From: Arcuatula senhousia
Taxonomy: Eukaryota > Mollusca > Bivalvia > Mytilida > Mytilidae
NCBI GenBank assembly: GCA_963971305.1
Contig: OZ020303.1
Span: 62,000,867-62,064,866 of the forward strand
Direction of reading: 5' to 3'
Length of the DNA stretch: 64,000 nucleotides
Both the position numbers and the translations under genes were made by a program. The stretch's first letter is position 1; every line of letters starts with the position of its first letter. The notes under the pieces were generated by a model. It made no database searches. It was given only the letters and a program-made list of their open reading frames with translations, and was not told the DNA's origin. This document shows, piece by piece, positions 1 to 12,600 of the stretch.

Positions 1-250
1 TCATCTTTTTGATTAGATTAGCGTACAATAGAATGTAAGTAAGGATTGTATCTATCTAGATAAACGGTGTTGTCAGTAATCCTCGGGTCAAACTCTAATC
101 AAAGATGTAACGCATTGTCCCTGCCCCTCATCATGCCTCGGAGATAAAGACCATGTAACTGTCGAAAAACATCTAAATTATCTGTCATATTGTCATAACT
201 TATATATTTATAAACATATATACGTCCGAAACATTACTAAATGTAAATAT

Positions 251-1199
251 TATTATACTGTTGTTGGTGTTGGATTTCATGTTTGACAGGCTGACAGCTC
301 AGCGAAAAATGAGCTCTGACCAATGAAATGATGATAAAATTTGATGAGGTTACAGCCTCTTAAAAGTGTAAATCGCATACACTTTCATGAACTTTTACTT
401 GGTCATAAATAATTTTGATGATGTAAACAAATTATTGAAACTGATGTAAAACAATGATAAACATCATCCAAAACTAGGGAAGGTGGACAGATTATTCCTT
501 TGATTACTACTAAAACATGGCATACTGTAAAACATGGTATTATATAAGTATCTACCACTGAATCATCTTCAGCACAAAACAAAACAAAAGTTTATCTAAT
601 TGAGTTGACTCTTTTATTGTTGGAATTTCGCTTGCTTGCTTATTCAGCACTACAGAATACAGGATTACTACAATTAATCTGTTAAGAAATTAATCTTGTA
701 CTAGATAGTATAAATAAAACGATGTTTGTTTTGATTAATAGTTTCAGCTGAGTAGCTACCTATGGACATGCAACACACAAAAAAAATTAAAGCAGTGATT
801 TATAATCACATTTTACTTTATAAAAATCTAAACTAGAATTTTATAAATTTAATATAACAATGCTTAAAATTAAGGCATTCTATAGTTTAACATAATAGTA
901 ATGAAAAAAATATCTATATTGTATGTATTTACTTTAGGAAAAAGAAATTACCATTGACTTTATACCATGGTATGAAAATTCATACCATACTATTTTCCTT
1001 ACCATCATACAATGGCAAAATTAATACCATGTTTTACAGTGTGCCATAAAACTTGACCTATCAAAATTCTTAAATGTCAATGGTGCAAGTTATCTTGATA
1101 ACATATGGCAACAGTATAAGTTTATTATACCTCTCTCAGACAATCAAATCTTCGGGCTCCGCCCTCAGATTTGATGTCTGAGAGAGGTGTAATATACAC
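251..1199. mobile_element. 949-bp dispersed element, copy 1
   Basis: This block recurs at 19835-20783 with the same length and, line by line, no difference that I could see. Both copies start TATTATACTG and end GTAATATACAC, and the flanks are unrelated, so the ends are well defined. The last 75 bases form a strong stem-loop: CTCTCTCAGACA with AAATCT pairs with AGATTT and TGTCTGAGAGAG around a GC-rich loop. Internally, AACATGGTATTA near 530 and TAATACCATGTT near 1020 are inverted relatives, which suggests an older nested inverted repeat. It has no ORF. The termini do not show clear long TIRs or a target duplication, so the class is unresolved (MITE-like or Helitron-like are both possible). Confidence 0.85.
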
Positions 1200-3621
1200 A
1201 TATACTGTCAATGTTCATATGATTAACCCTTCGAATTAAAATATTTGATATTTCATATTTTTACAATCTATTCACAGATCCATAAAATTGCTGGATAAAA
1301 AGGCATAGCAGTGTATGAAGAAAATATCTTCCCGTGTGTTTCAAGTACTTGCAGTGTTTATATTTTTCTCGCTTTTCAATTTATCCAAATATGGACAGTA
1401 CCCAGACTCCGCATGCAAGGTGATTGCATTATTGTTTTTATAAAAGCTGCCCACAAAATTAAATAAAATACTCATTAGTATATATATATATTCTATTAAT
1501 AGGAGGAATGGTAGCAGATAAAATGAAAGGTTGATCAAATTTTATATCTCGACGTTGCTTATACTTATTAGTTTATTTATGTGTTTGGTATTAAGGCGTT
1601 CATACACACTGTTAAAACATGTTTTATTCGACGTTTAACCATGAACCTTACCATTTCATTGCCTATATGAACGTGTTCTGCAAACTATGTTATATATCAT
1701 CTATACATGACGCTGCACTGTCTTATTTGGGGTAAAATATTATTAATCATATATTCTATTCAAATCAGAAAAATGAACAGTTGAGAATAATAAATTTTGG
1801 TTTTGATCGATGTTAAATGCATGGCACGTCGAAAAACAGAGGCTTTACTGAAAAATACGAGAAAATCTTAGTTTAAGCAGTATTTTTAAAGAACATTTCG
1901 GTTTTCAGCTTGATAATAGTTAAGTCAGTTTATTTTGAATTAAGTAAATGAATCTAAGTTTTTCTCATTATAGTGGTTGTTGTGTGCCATATAGGTGGTA
2001 GCTCTAGATACGTGTTTTTTTTATTCTGTTCTTTCGTTTTTCCCCCACAATTCTTTTCCAATACATATATATAATGTTTTATGCTAAGGGTTGCTTAGTT
2101 CCTGGTTAAAACAAAAATGATTTTTGTAAATATGAATGCAGACTGTTAAATCAACACAACTTTTAAATATACTTGTACTTCGATCATTATAATTTTTCAT
2201 TGAGATAGGGTGGTTTTTTTATCAATTTTGCTGATTAATTTTCTATTCCGAGATTATTCCAAGGTGCTTTGGCTTTTTTACTAGAGAAGCTTTTGTCAAC
2301 TGCTCCAACACCTTGTTTTTTGTTTTTTTGTTTTTTTTTTTTCAAGCCAATTTATCTTGCCTTTTATCGATTCTTTTTCCAGACAAGCTAAGCCTTGGGC
2401 CCACCTTCTCTGGAAAAAAACCACAGGACCAAACAGTTATATCAAACTTGTTATTTCTCAGCTGTCAAAATATACGTGTTATTTCCAAAGCAAAAATACT
2501 CCAAACACAATAAAACATGCTTGTAATTTCTTTTTGTTGTTAATGGTGTTTATAATGTGTACCTTCAGAAAAAAATACTTGCAAAGTAAATAAGAAACTC
2601 GTTTTATAAAATTTATTAACAATAAAAATTTACAATTTGTGTTGACAATTCAAGACACTTTTGGATCAAATATGGCACAACATATTGCAAACTTACTCAA
2701 TGTTATGTGTAGTTTTATTAAAATACAACAAAATACAAAATTGTAAAATTTTGCTAATATCATAAACGATTTTGATTTTTAGTGCCAGATTTAAACCCCA
2801 ATAAGTTTTTTTTAATACCATGTAATTTTATAAAAACACAATGAAATGAAATTCTAAAAATAATTCTTATGTGAAAAACTTCATGACAAGAAAACTTTTC
2901 TTTTTTTTAAAGACATATAAAAAAAAAAAACATAAAATGAAGTAGAAAAACACAACACCAAAAAAAATTGCACTTCAAACATAACAATTTCAATTTCTAA
3001 TAAGAAACTATTAATACATAATGTGTATGAATAAGAAAATCATACATATTGCACTTTCAGTAACAATCATTCCTTTAAATAATGTATTGAAACCACCAGA
3101 TTAACATATCATATCTTTTTTCAAATTGCAATAAAAATTTACATCTTAACATTAGTTCATTTTAACATTCATATATTTTCACTGCAACAATATAAAACCA
3201 CTATGGTCATATAAAACTACATATTTTATTGAACATAAAACATACAACATTTTTTTTTCATAACTTTATTAACAATGCCCTTCACAATTTTGATACCTGC
3301 ACAATCTGTGTGCTCAAAACGTGTTTAATGAAAATATTGTCAAAAACATCGTCGTCTTGGTGTTTTAATACAGAAAAAATGTTGTCATTATCAATTGCAT
3401 AGAACAAAATGGCTACATGTAGCTGCATTTAGCTAATATCAAAATACAAAACATTAAGACAAACTGAAACCAATAAATGTATTTCAAACATGTCAAACAT
3501 AACAAAGTTATTATAATATTTTTTTTCGTAACAACAATGAAAATTTTACAATAAGTAACCCTAAGGTGTGTAATAAAATAAAATGTATTGCAATGAATGA
3601 GTTAAAATTGTTGATATATAG
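1200..3621. other. AT-rich intergenic stretch downstream of the fucosidase gene
   Basis: I see no convincing coding exon here. The short open frames are chance frames in AT-rich sequence. The right part (about 2600-3621) is probably the 3' UTR and flank of the minus-strand fucosidase gene; a TTTATT at 3265-3270 reads AATAAA on the minus strand and is one possible polyA signal, but several similar runs exist. Confidence 0.5.
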
Positions 3622-6600
3622 CTACGCATTTGTTAGTCCTGACATTTTAAATACCCAAGCAAATTTGCTTGGCATTTGATTTAACGGAATATAGGGTATG
3701 TGTATAGATATTCCAGACAGTTCAACTTTCCAAGGCATGAAATAATCATATCCAAGAAGGGAAATAGATGTATTTTTGGATTGCATAGGATTCACAAGAC
3801 GTAATATGTTGTCCGTTGGCCATTTTAGCAAAATAGCATAAACATAACTGTTTTCTCCTGTTGGATCTATTCTTTTAGTGTACCTGAAATATGTAAAATA
3901 TATATAATATTAATAATAAAACCGACATTGGCTAAGAAATAACAAAAACTGCAAAACTGTATGCTCTGGTGTCTAATCACTGCATTTAAAATCAAAATAG
4001 GTTTTTTTCTCCAAATTTAAAAAAAAAGGTATGTTAAAACTTTAATGCACATTTATCAAGTAAAATGAATGGGTTCGTGTTTTTTTCTTCAACACATGGA
4101 TTAAAAAGCGCAAAGGAAAGAATAATGATAAAAAAAAAGCACTGTCATGGACACATTCTGAAATTCATCATAGGATGTACCAACCAAACATGATCATTCC
4201 CATCATCTTTTTGAAATCTCCATGGAATGGATTTGTATATTGCCTCTCCATTTACATTGAGCCAATCCCCCATTTGTTTTAATCTCTCTTGGTATATTAC
4301 AGCAATGGTTCCATCATGAGCTGGTCCTATGTTGATCAAAATGTTTCCACCAAAACTAAATTTGAGAAAGTATTAAAAACAGTTTATTTAACAGCTATTA
4401 ATTAACAACAACAATAAGTTTCGTTTTCCTAGCTGACCATCATGCTTTGAAAGTCAATGTCCAACATTGAAGTAGAAAAGAAAAGAAGTTTAAAACACAA
4501 ATTTAGTTAATAAAGCATGTTATCAATAAAAAACATTACATTGCCCCCACCATTCCAGTGCTTACCTCACAGTTTCAATAATTATCTTTATGAGTTCTTC
4601 TATGGTAAAATAGTCTTCTAATCTTCCTTCTCTTCTGAATCCCCATGACTTCTTATCAATCGTCATACAATTTTCCCATTTTCGTTTCTGTAGTTTACCT
4701 TAAAACAAAAGCCAAGGGGTCGGTGTTTTTTAAGATGTGTTTTTACTGCTTTTATAATTTTTTTATTTAAATTGAACTTTACTGTATATTACAATAATAA
4801 TGAGCTTTTGGCATGCAAAAGAACTTTAACCCAAAGTGGTATATGACATTTTGAGACTCCGTTTTCGGTAATTTTAAATTTTTCCTTTTAATTAATGAGT
4901 ATGGGTTTATATCAGAACCAGATTTTTATCTTTATTGTGTTTTTTTTTCTACAGTACATGTTTTTACAATTTACAATTATTATTAATAATACCAGGGTTG
5001 TATCTATCACTGCAGCCGAGGAATCCTCCATGTTTACAACGTACACTTTTACCCCATCTGTCATTGGTGACAACTCGATCCTTGACAGGGCTGTAAAACA
5101 TAATGGATCTTGATAAGATGTGTTGTTATATACTAATAATACCAAAGAGCAACTTGAACTATTTTTTTTACTAAATTGAAAACAGTAAATATATTGGTAT
5201 CAAAATTTAAATTCAGTGTTCAAGTCTGTTCTATAGAATGAAAACCCATAATTCTTCCTTTATTTAGTTAACGTTTCAACTTCTGTTCTGGACGGTTCCA
5301 TATCTGGTTACCATGTCCTTGTTTATTATGTAAGGTTATGTTCACTGAACAATGCAAACAATTATTTCAAAATATTATAAATTTCCATTTGGTAACACTT
5401 CTAAGGTCTTAAAATGGATCTTTATATCAAAAACCAAAATTGTCTTTACACTGTTTTACCCTGTTAATGTAATGTTTTCTTGACATTCGCATTTTTTAGA
5501 GTATTTATGTTTTTTGACAGGTGCAGGCAAATGGTCATGTTATGGACCTATTTTTCAACAATCAGTGATTCTGTTAACAAAGATGGTCTCAGGAAATGTT
5601 AAAGTAATTTTTTCAATAAGGAGAGTAATACTGAGTCCGATCAGAGTAAGATCAAAGACGAATGCTACAAAGGCAACTCTTACCTGCTGGGTGTTGAAGA
5701 TGAAAGAAGCTTCAAATTCAGTATAGAAATAAGTTTTAAAAAAATAGGTTAGTATCCATTTCATTTCGCTATCTATTTGGTATAAAATGGGGCATTAGAA
5801 TGTCAAAGTCCGAAAGGACAAAAGCAAACCAGTCAACACAAACGAGAACAGCACGAAAAAAGCAGACAACAAAAAACAACTAAAATGGCACACAACACGA
5901 ACTCCAGTCCAATGAGAGTGAGATCAGGCGCTCTGGAAAGGTAAGCTGTTCCTGCTGGTTGAAACACATCCGTCGCATTGCTAACGGTCACTTCCGCGTG
6001 TGGAATCCGGTAAAGGAGAACAAAACAAAACCCTATGACAAACCAAAACATTTGTACTCATCCGAGAGATAGAAATCTCATATTTGCCTATGAGCTCTTG
6101 ATGTCGTTCATCAAATTTGCTAAGAAAAGACAACGTTCGAGAAGCAACATAATCCTGTGTTAGCAATTTGCGTGTCAAGCGTGACATCCTACAAATGAAA
6201 TCAATGTATGTTCCAAAAGCTCTGGAATAACAAATCAGTTGTGGTATGTAAAATACATAACTTTGAGCGGACGAAATGTTGCTACACAAGAAAAGAAAGT
6301 TGACGATTGGAAAGTCATCTCGTTAGTCATAAAGTTCTATTTAAAGTCTTCCGTAAGTGTCCATTTCGATATCTAGATCACAATATGAAGTAGACTTCCA
6401 AGAACATGTAGTCTCTTTCATCTTAAGTTCCTTGGAATTTAAAAGATGACGAAAGTCACCAAACCGAGGATTGTTCAGTGAAAGGACATCATCAATAGAG
6501 CAGAAGGTGAGGTTAAAATTATAATTTTTCTAATTCAAAGTTTTTATTTGTATTTAAGTGTTAATAGGGGTACACTTCATCTTAAACCTTGATATTTAAT

Positions 6601-9600
6601 TTTAAAATATACCTGTCATTGTAAAGCCATGCTAGGAATTGTGTCGAATTCCAGTAACTGTCCTCAGCTTCCCATTCGCCATCAGACCAAACAATATCAG
6701 GTTTATAAACATTTACCAACTCATATAGCTCAGGCATTGTCTTGACCTAGAATATTATGAGTTGAATAGTGCAAGGTAGGAAATCTCTACTGAATTTTTT
6801 TTTTCAGTTTGAAAAGACGAGTGTAAGACGTGTTTCCCTGCAATGTTCTCACACCGTTTGGTTTACCGACGAGAACGCCGGTATTGATGATGAGTGTTTT
6901 GACTTCGACTTTTGAAATGCAATATGAAATGCAGATTCCAAGGTTTGTTAGCTATAAAAAAAATAACTATTACGTAAAAAAAGTTTTTGGAAATCATTTT
7001 AAGGTCTATCGTGCTTGCAAGATCAGTCGCATTTTTCCAAGAACTTATATCATTATGGTAAAACACAAAACATTTTATTTGTTTTTACGATCATTCATAC
7101 TTTGTGGCAAACAAAAACATACAGGTAAAGTATCGTATGGGTCCATTTCAGGTGTAGTTTGACTTTTAACATATGAATTCGTAGTTTTATGTTTAAATTT
7201 TGTAAAAGGTTAAATATTATATAGGGAAAGGTTACGCCTCAGACCCACATGAAAAAAATACCGAATCGGCATTTTTCGTTTTGATGCCTTTGCAAAATAT
7301 AGAAATACGCACCTGAACAAAATAATTAGTCGAAAATTTGTTTCTTTTATCTTTCAAATACAAAGGGTGAAACCATTCATACAATGAATGATAGAGACCA
7401 AATCTCAAACCCTTTTTCCGGACAGCAACATTTAACTCTCCTACAAATATAAAGTGAATAAGTTTTAGATTTCTTCGTCTTGGATCTGTAAATGGTACTT
7501 CCAAAAGGGTAAGTGAAATGTTTTGTACAAGTATCATTCTTTCTTAGTATGTATCCAAACAAATGGTATATGAAGGACATACATGTATCCTGATTGCAAA
7601 TACTGAAGTTCTATGAACTGAATATTAATCACTCATAAAGCAATATATTTCTCAGCAGTTTGCAAAACTGCTGCCGCTGTTAAATGGAAAGAAAGGGGTG
7701 GTTATTCCCGAGCTTAAATTTTGCATTGTATAGGATTTAGGATCCTACATGTATATCCTTGTTTTCATAGGTTTTAGCAAAGGTCACAACAAAATTACCA
7801 TACAGAAAATCGATTATAATTCTCAAAATATTCATAGGCAAGAAGGGTTTTTTTTATCATTCAAAAATATTTACCAACTAAGTCTCTCTTTGGTCCAACG
7901 GCCTTAGAGTTCCAACTGAACGAATATTCTGAAGGCCAATTTGTATACCCTTCATGGTGCTTTGACGTTAAAACCACATACCTTATGACAAAAAAAAAAC
8001 AGAAATTATCAAATATACCTATGGAAATTATTTTGCAGAAGCGTCAAGTTGATTCTCTATTCCTTATTCCTTATTTGAATAAGGAATAAGTAACTAGTTG
8101 CTTATTCCTTATTCTAAAAAAAAAACACTAATAAGGGAATAAGTAAATGTTTACTTATTTCCTATTCCTTATTCTGTTTTCTATAAAAACACTTATTAGA
8201 GAATTCTCGATAACTTACGAACGAAAGAAAACGAACGAAACTTTACCTATCTATACGAAATAGACAAAAGGATCCTTTATTACGTATGTTTTGTCGAAAG
8301 ATTAAACGTAACTACTCGGAGAACAATTCACAGCCGAATATATACGAATTGTTCTTTTGTTATTTAAATGATAGTTTATATTAGCATTCGCTTGGATTTA
8401 AAGTACAAATAATCTTTTAAATGCATGTACAGTAAATGCTTCATGCATATAAACAGTTTAGCCAAACTGATTTTCATAATGAGTTTTCATTCTTTTACTT
8501 CTTTTCTTTTTTATTTTTTTTTTCTATAAACCTGTACATTAGTTGCAATAATATATTTCGTTTGACATATTTGATATTTTGTACAAAAGGGTCTCATTAC
8601 CCGTAAAGATGCACCCCGAGATGCACGGAGAACTTTTTTCAGCTTTCAAATAATTTGAAATGGCTCTGAATATAAGTTCTTTAAAGCGTTTTTTTTTCTT
8701 TTATACATGTTGGAAACTGCTATAAATATCAGATTTGTTGATAATGTTGTCACTTGACACCATTTGTGAGGTTGGTCTCAAGAAACGAAGCTAATCCTTC
8801 GGAAGGAAGGGAAAAAGGTAGTATATGGAGAGCTAGCAATTCCCTGTGCACACTCTTTTGTAGAGTTCGATAAGAGTAGGCCACATTCGATTCCACACTG
8901 CAAACTTGAGAGGGATTGAATGTTTTGCAATCCGTAATAGTAATTACAGGAGGACACGGTGTGTCAAAAGATCATCCCGACGACCGGAGTCCGGACTCTT
9001 CCCAAAAACTTTGTTGTTGATTTTATAATTTTCCTTTGTCCAACTTAGTTAACATTTAAAATAAAAGAAAAAGAACAATATAGTTTAAAAAGTAGAACAG
9101 GATATTCCAAGGGATGATCAAGCACAGATTACCCCTGTTAGAACAAAAGAGCTGGGATGTAAATGATAAATAAATATATGTTTAAACTATTGTCCCTTTT
9201 ACTATATAGTTCATGATCAAAAGTAGTAAAAATGGGATATTTTCAAATAAATGGTGAAAACTTTCAACAGCTGTTAAAATCTAACATTTGCACAAAATTA
9301 GGTAATAACTAATAACGAATTACACGAATCGTATTAGGGAGCTTCTGAACTTGGCGCTCCGGATATAGGCAGCTGTTCCATTACGTCCCATGGCATTCCG
9401 TCAATACCCTCGCGCGTTTGAGATCAATAGAGGGTTCTAATATCAGAACTAGCGGGAAATCAACACGACTACACAGGGGCGGATTCAAAATTTTCAAAGC
9501 GAGGGGTGTCGCATTTTATGATATAATGAGAATGAAACGAGGTCGAACGCCAATTTTGCTGAATATCTGCACGAAAGTTACACAATTCACAGATTCCAAC

Positions 9601-12600
9601 CGGAACTATTTGGCATATGTTGTCAATTATTGCTTCCAATTACCAAGATACACGTTTGCTATAAGCGGGAAGTGTTACCTTTTCGATGCACTCGAGTCCA
9701 CTCTGAACTCTGTCTTTCTGTTACATCTCAGAGTATCCATCTAGTATCTGCAATTCTTCCAAAACCCCTCAATAAACGGGACAAATGTAGATGTGGACCT
9801 CCTATTTTACATATTTTTGATCTAATTGGTTTCGTGGTTTCCCTTAGCAAATAGCAAAACTTGGACTTGGTCTTTAGAGGATAGGTGTACTCATTTCTTA
9901 CCTGAAACTTCTTCTTAAACCCTCAATGGATTTTCATAAAACTTTCACTCAATCTTTGTGACATTATTTAGATGTGCACCTTTTATTTTGAAATTTGATC
10001 TAGTAGATTTTGTTTTTTGGAAGGGGTGGGTACTGATTTATTCGTGAGCAGCGGCTAGCGCTTTTTCTAGTTTTTAATGTAGAAATTAGAATTAAGATAT
10101 AATTTTAATATACATAAAGGGCATAAGAATCCTGAAGAATTTCTGAAAGACAGGGTTTTTAAAAATTTTAACAATTAATTCTCCCTGACAAATTGCTTAC
10201 GTTTTAAATCACCGTTTCGTTGGTTTAAGTAAAGTTACGTTCGTTCGTCAGTTATCGAGAATTCTCTAATAGAGATTTTTCGACTTCATACGGTTGCTTT
10301 CGTACAACGAAAGGGGAGCGGTTATTGGTCATGCAGTCAAATTAAGATGAAAACAAGCTTATTGTGCACAAGTTTCCCGTAGTAAAGTTAGAATTAAAAC
10401 ATATTTTTAGTTTTTAATTGATTTTTCTTTTTATATTTTTCAAAAATGTGTTTTTAAATAGAATATGAACTCAAATTTTGGTTTGGTCTTTAGTTAGACC
10501 AACGAATCGTTCTTTGAAAAGTAACCGTTGAGTAACCATAGGCGGATCCAGGGGGGGCCCTGGGGGGCCCGGGCCCCCCCTTTTGGCGAAAAAATTTGGT
10601 TGAATATATAGGAAATCATTGAAGCGTGACCAAAGCGGGCCCCCTCTTAGGCCAGTCAGTGGGCCCCCTCTTTTCAGAATCTCTGGATCCGCCTCTGGTA
10701 ACGGTTGTGTTACGTACCGCAGTGACAAGTAAACACTTCTCAGGGATTAGCTCTTTAAATTTTAATCCCCCTAGCGGCCAGGTAAAATTTGAAAAATACC
10801 GAGAACTAATTTGAAGGGGCACATCAATTTTTATACCTCCACTCGTAAGAGAGGGGGCTATATTGCAATCACCTTGTCCGTCCGTCTGTCCGTCCGTCTG
10901 TCTGTCCATAACAAACTTTCGTAACAGATTTCTCAGCTTCTACTGAAGGGATTTATTTCAAATTGAGTATACAGCTTTATCATGATGAGTTCAATCGTTC
11001 CTCTCCTTTCCAGGTGAGTCGCGAATCCACTTCCTTATTTCTGATCCGACTTAGATTTTTTAGGGTAAAAAATAGACAAGTTTTCGTAACAGATTTCTCA
11101 GCTTCTACACGGGGGATTTATTTCAAAATTAGTATACAGCTTTATCATGATGAGTTGTGTCGTGCCTCCCCTTTCCAGGTCAGATGCACATCTGCTTCCT
11201 GTTTTTCATCTTCGTCCGTTTTCTGAATGGTCGAGTGGGGGAATGCTTAGCACGACTTAGTGCAGCCCCTTGTTTTTGTCAGAATTATTTTTGCGCAGTG
11301 CGCCAAACATTTTCATATTAATAATGTAAATGCTGGTTGTCCGTACGTGTGTGTGGTCCGTAACATTTTTTTTTGGCATCAGATAAATGTAACACGTATA
11401 TTTGCAGACAGGGATCTCATATGGTAAAACACGTTTTCAGGTCTGTCGCCTATATACGTTAACCGAGCCAACTTAGATTTTTTTTGCACTCGGCAGGAAT
11501 TCCGTTCTTGTTCAAGCACAAATTCTTCTTTAAAATATTTTTTCTTCAACGCTCTAACCGTTGAAATCTTTTTCTTTACTTCTAGTTTTCTCAAAATATT
11601 TTTCCTATAAGCTAAAATTTTGAATGAAAACAATACAACCCCTCCTTTCTCCTTTTCAAGTTTAATGGTTGGCACCTTTTTATAATAATATTAACTATAC
11701 ATTTTACTCAAATTCAAATCCATCTCAACGTTGTATAGGTTTGGGGAATTCACTTTATCTGTGCACTTAAGTGAAGCGGTCACAAAGACGAACAAATGTC
11801 TTACGTCGAACTTACCAAACTTATCTCTTCTTCTATATGATACTGTTGTATAATATATAGATACATTAACGAATTCTTTTTCGAAATTCCATTTAACCCT
11901 TTACAGTCTTAGTCGGCTCGGAAAACACGAAGTGGGTATAACTCAATGACATTATGCTAAAGCTGTTAACCAAATTGAAAATTAATCCTAACACAAAACG
12001 CAGAAGATATAAGTTACAAAAATTTTGAACAAACAGATAGAGACAGACGGATGGACGAAGGACAAGTACATTTTTGTAATTGGGAATATTTCCCCCTTTT
12101 TTAGAAGTGGGGGTATAATAATACTTTTCTATGATGATGATAAATTTCATAGAAGAGTAACTAAAGAAAAAAATTAATCGGCTGTTTTTATAGCAGGACT
12201 GTTAAAAAAACCCAAATATTTATTAAGTCAAAAATTAAATGTAACAATCAATTAACCCTAAAATGCACATTATCATATCCCCGACTGAAAATTAAGGGGG
12301 TATTTTATTGAAGGGGTGTTCGTCTGTCCTTCCATTAAATCTCGGTGTACCCATTTTATATAAGCAACTCCTCCTAAACCTTCTAATAGAATTTCATTAA
12401 AAAAAAATACACAATCCTACATGACAAACTGAACATGTTCACTCCTACCTATTTCAAACTTTGTTATGTGTGGCGAATTGGGGGGGGGGGGCAGGGAACT
12501 CATTTGTGCCAAGCATTTCACAGGGTAGTCATGTGTGGCAAGGTGCTCACAGGTTTTTAGTTTTAGGTGATTGGTGTTTCGAATTTAAATACTATAGATA

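Noticed and set aside
10471..10909. Three overlapping Pro/Gly/Arg-rich open frames
   Set aside because: They coincide with the 161-bp G/C-run MITE and its flanks in a TA-type element; phrases like [10 protein letters not shown] are known repeat translations, not proteins.
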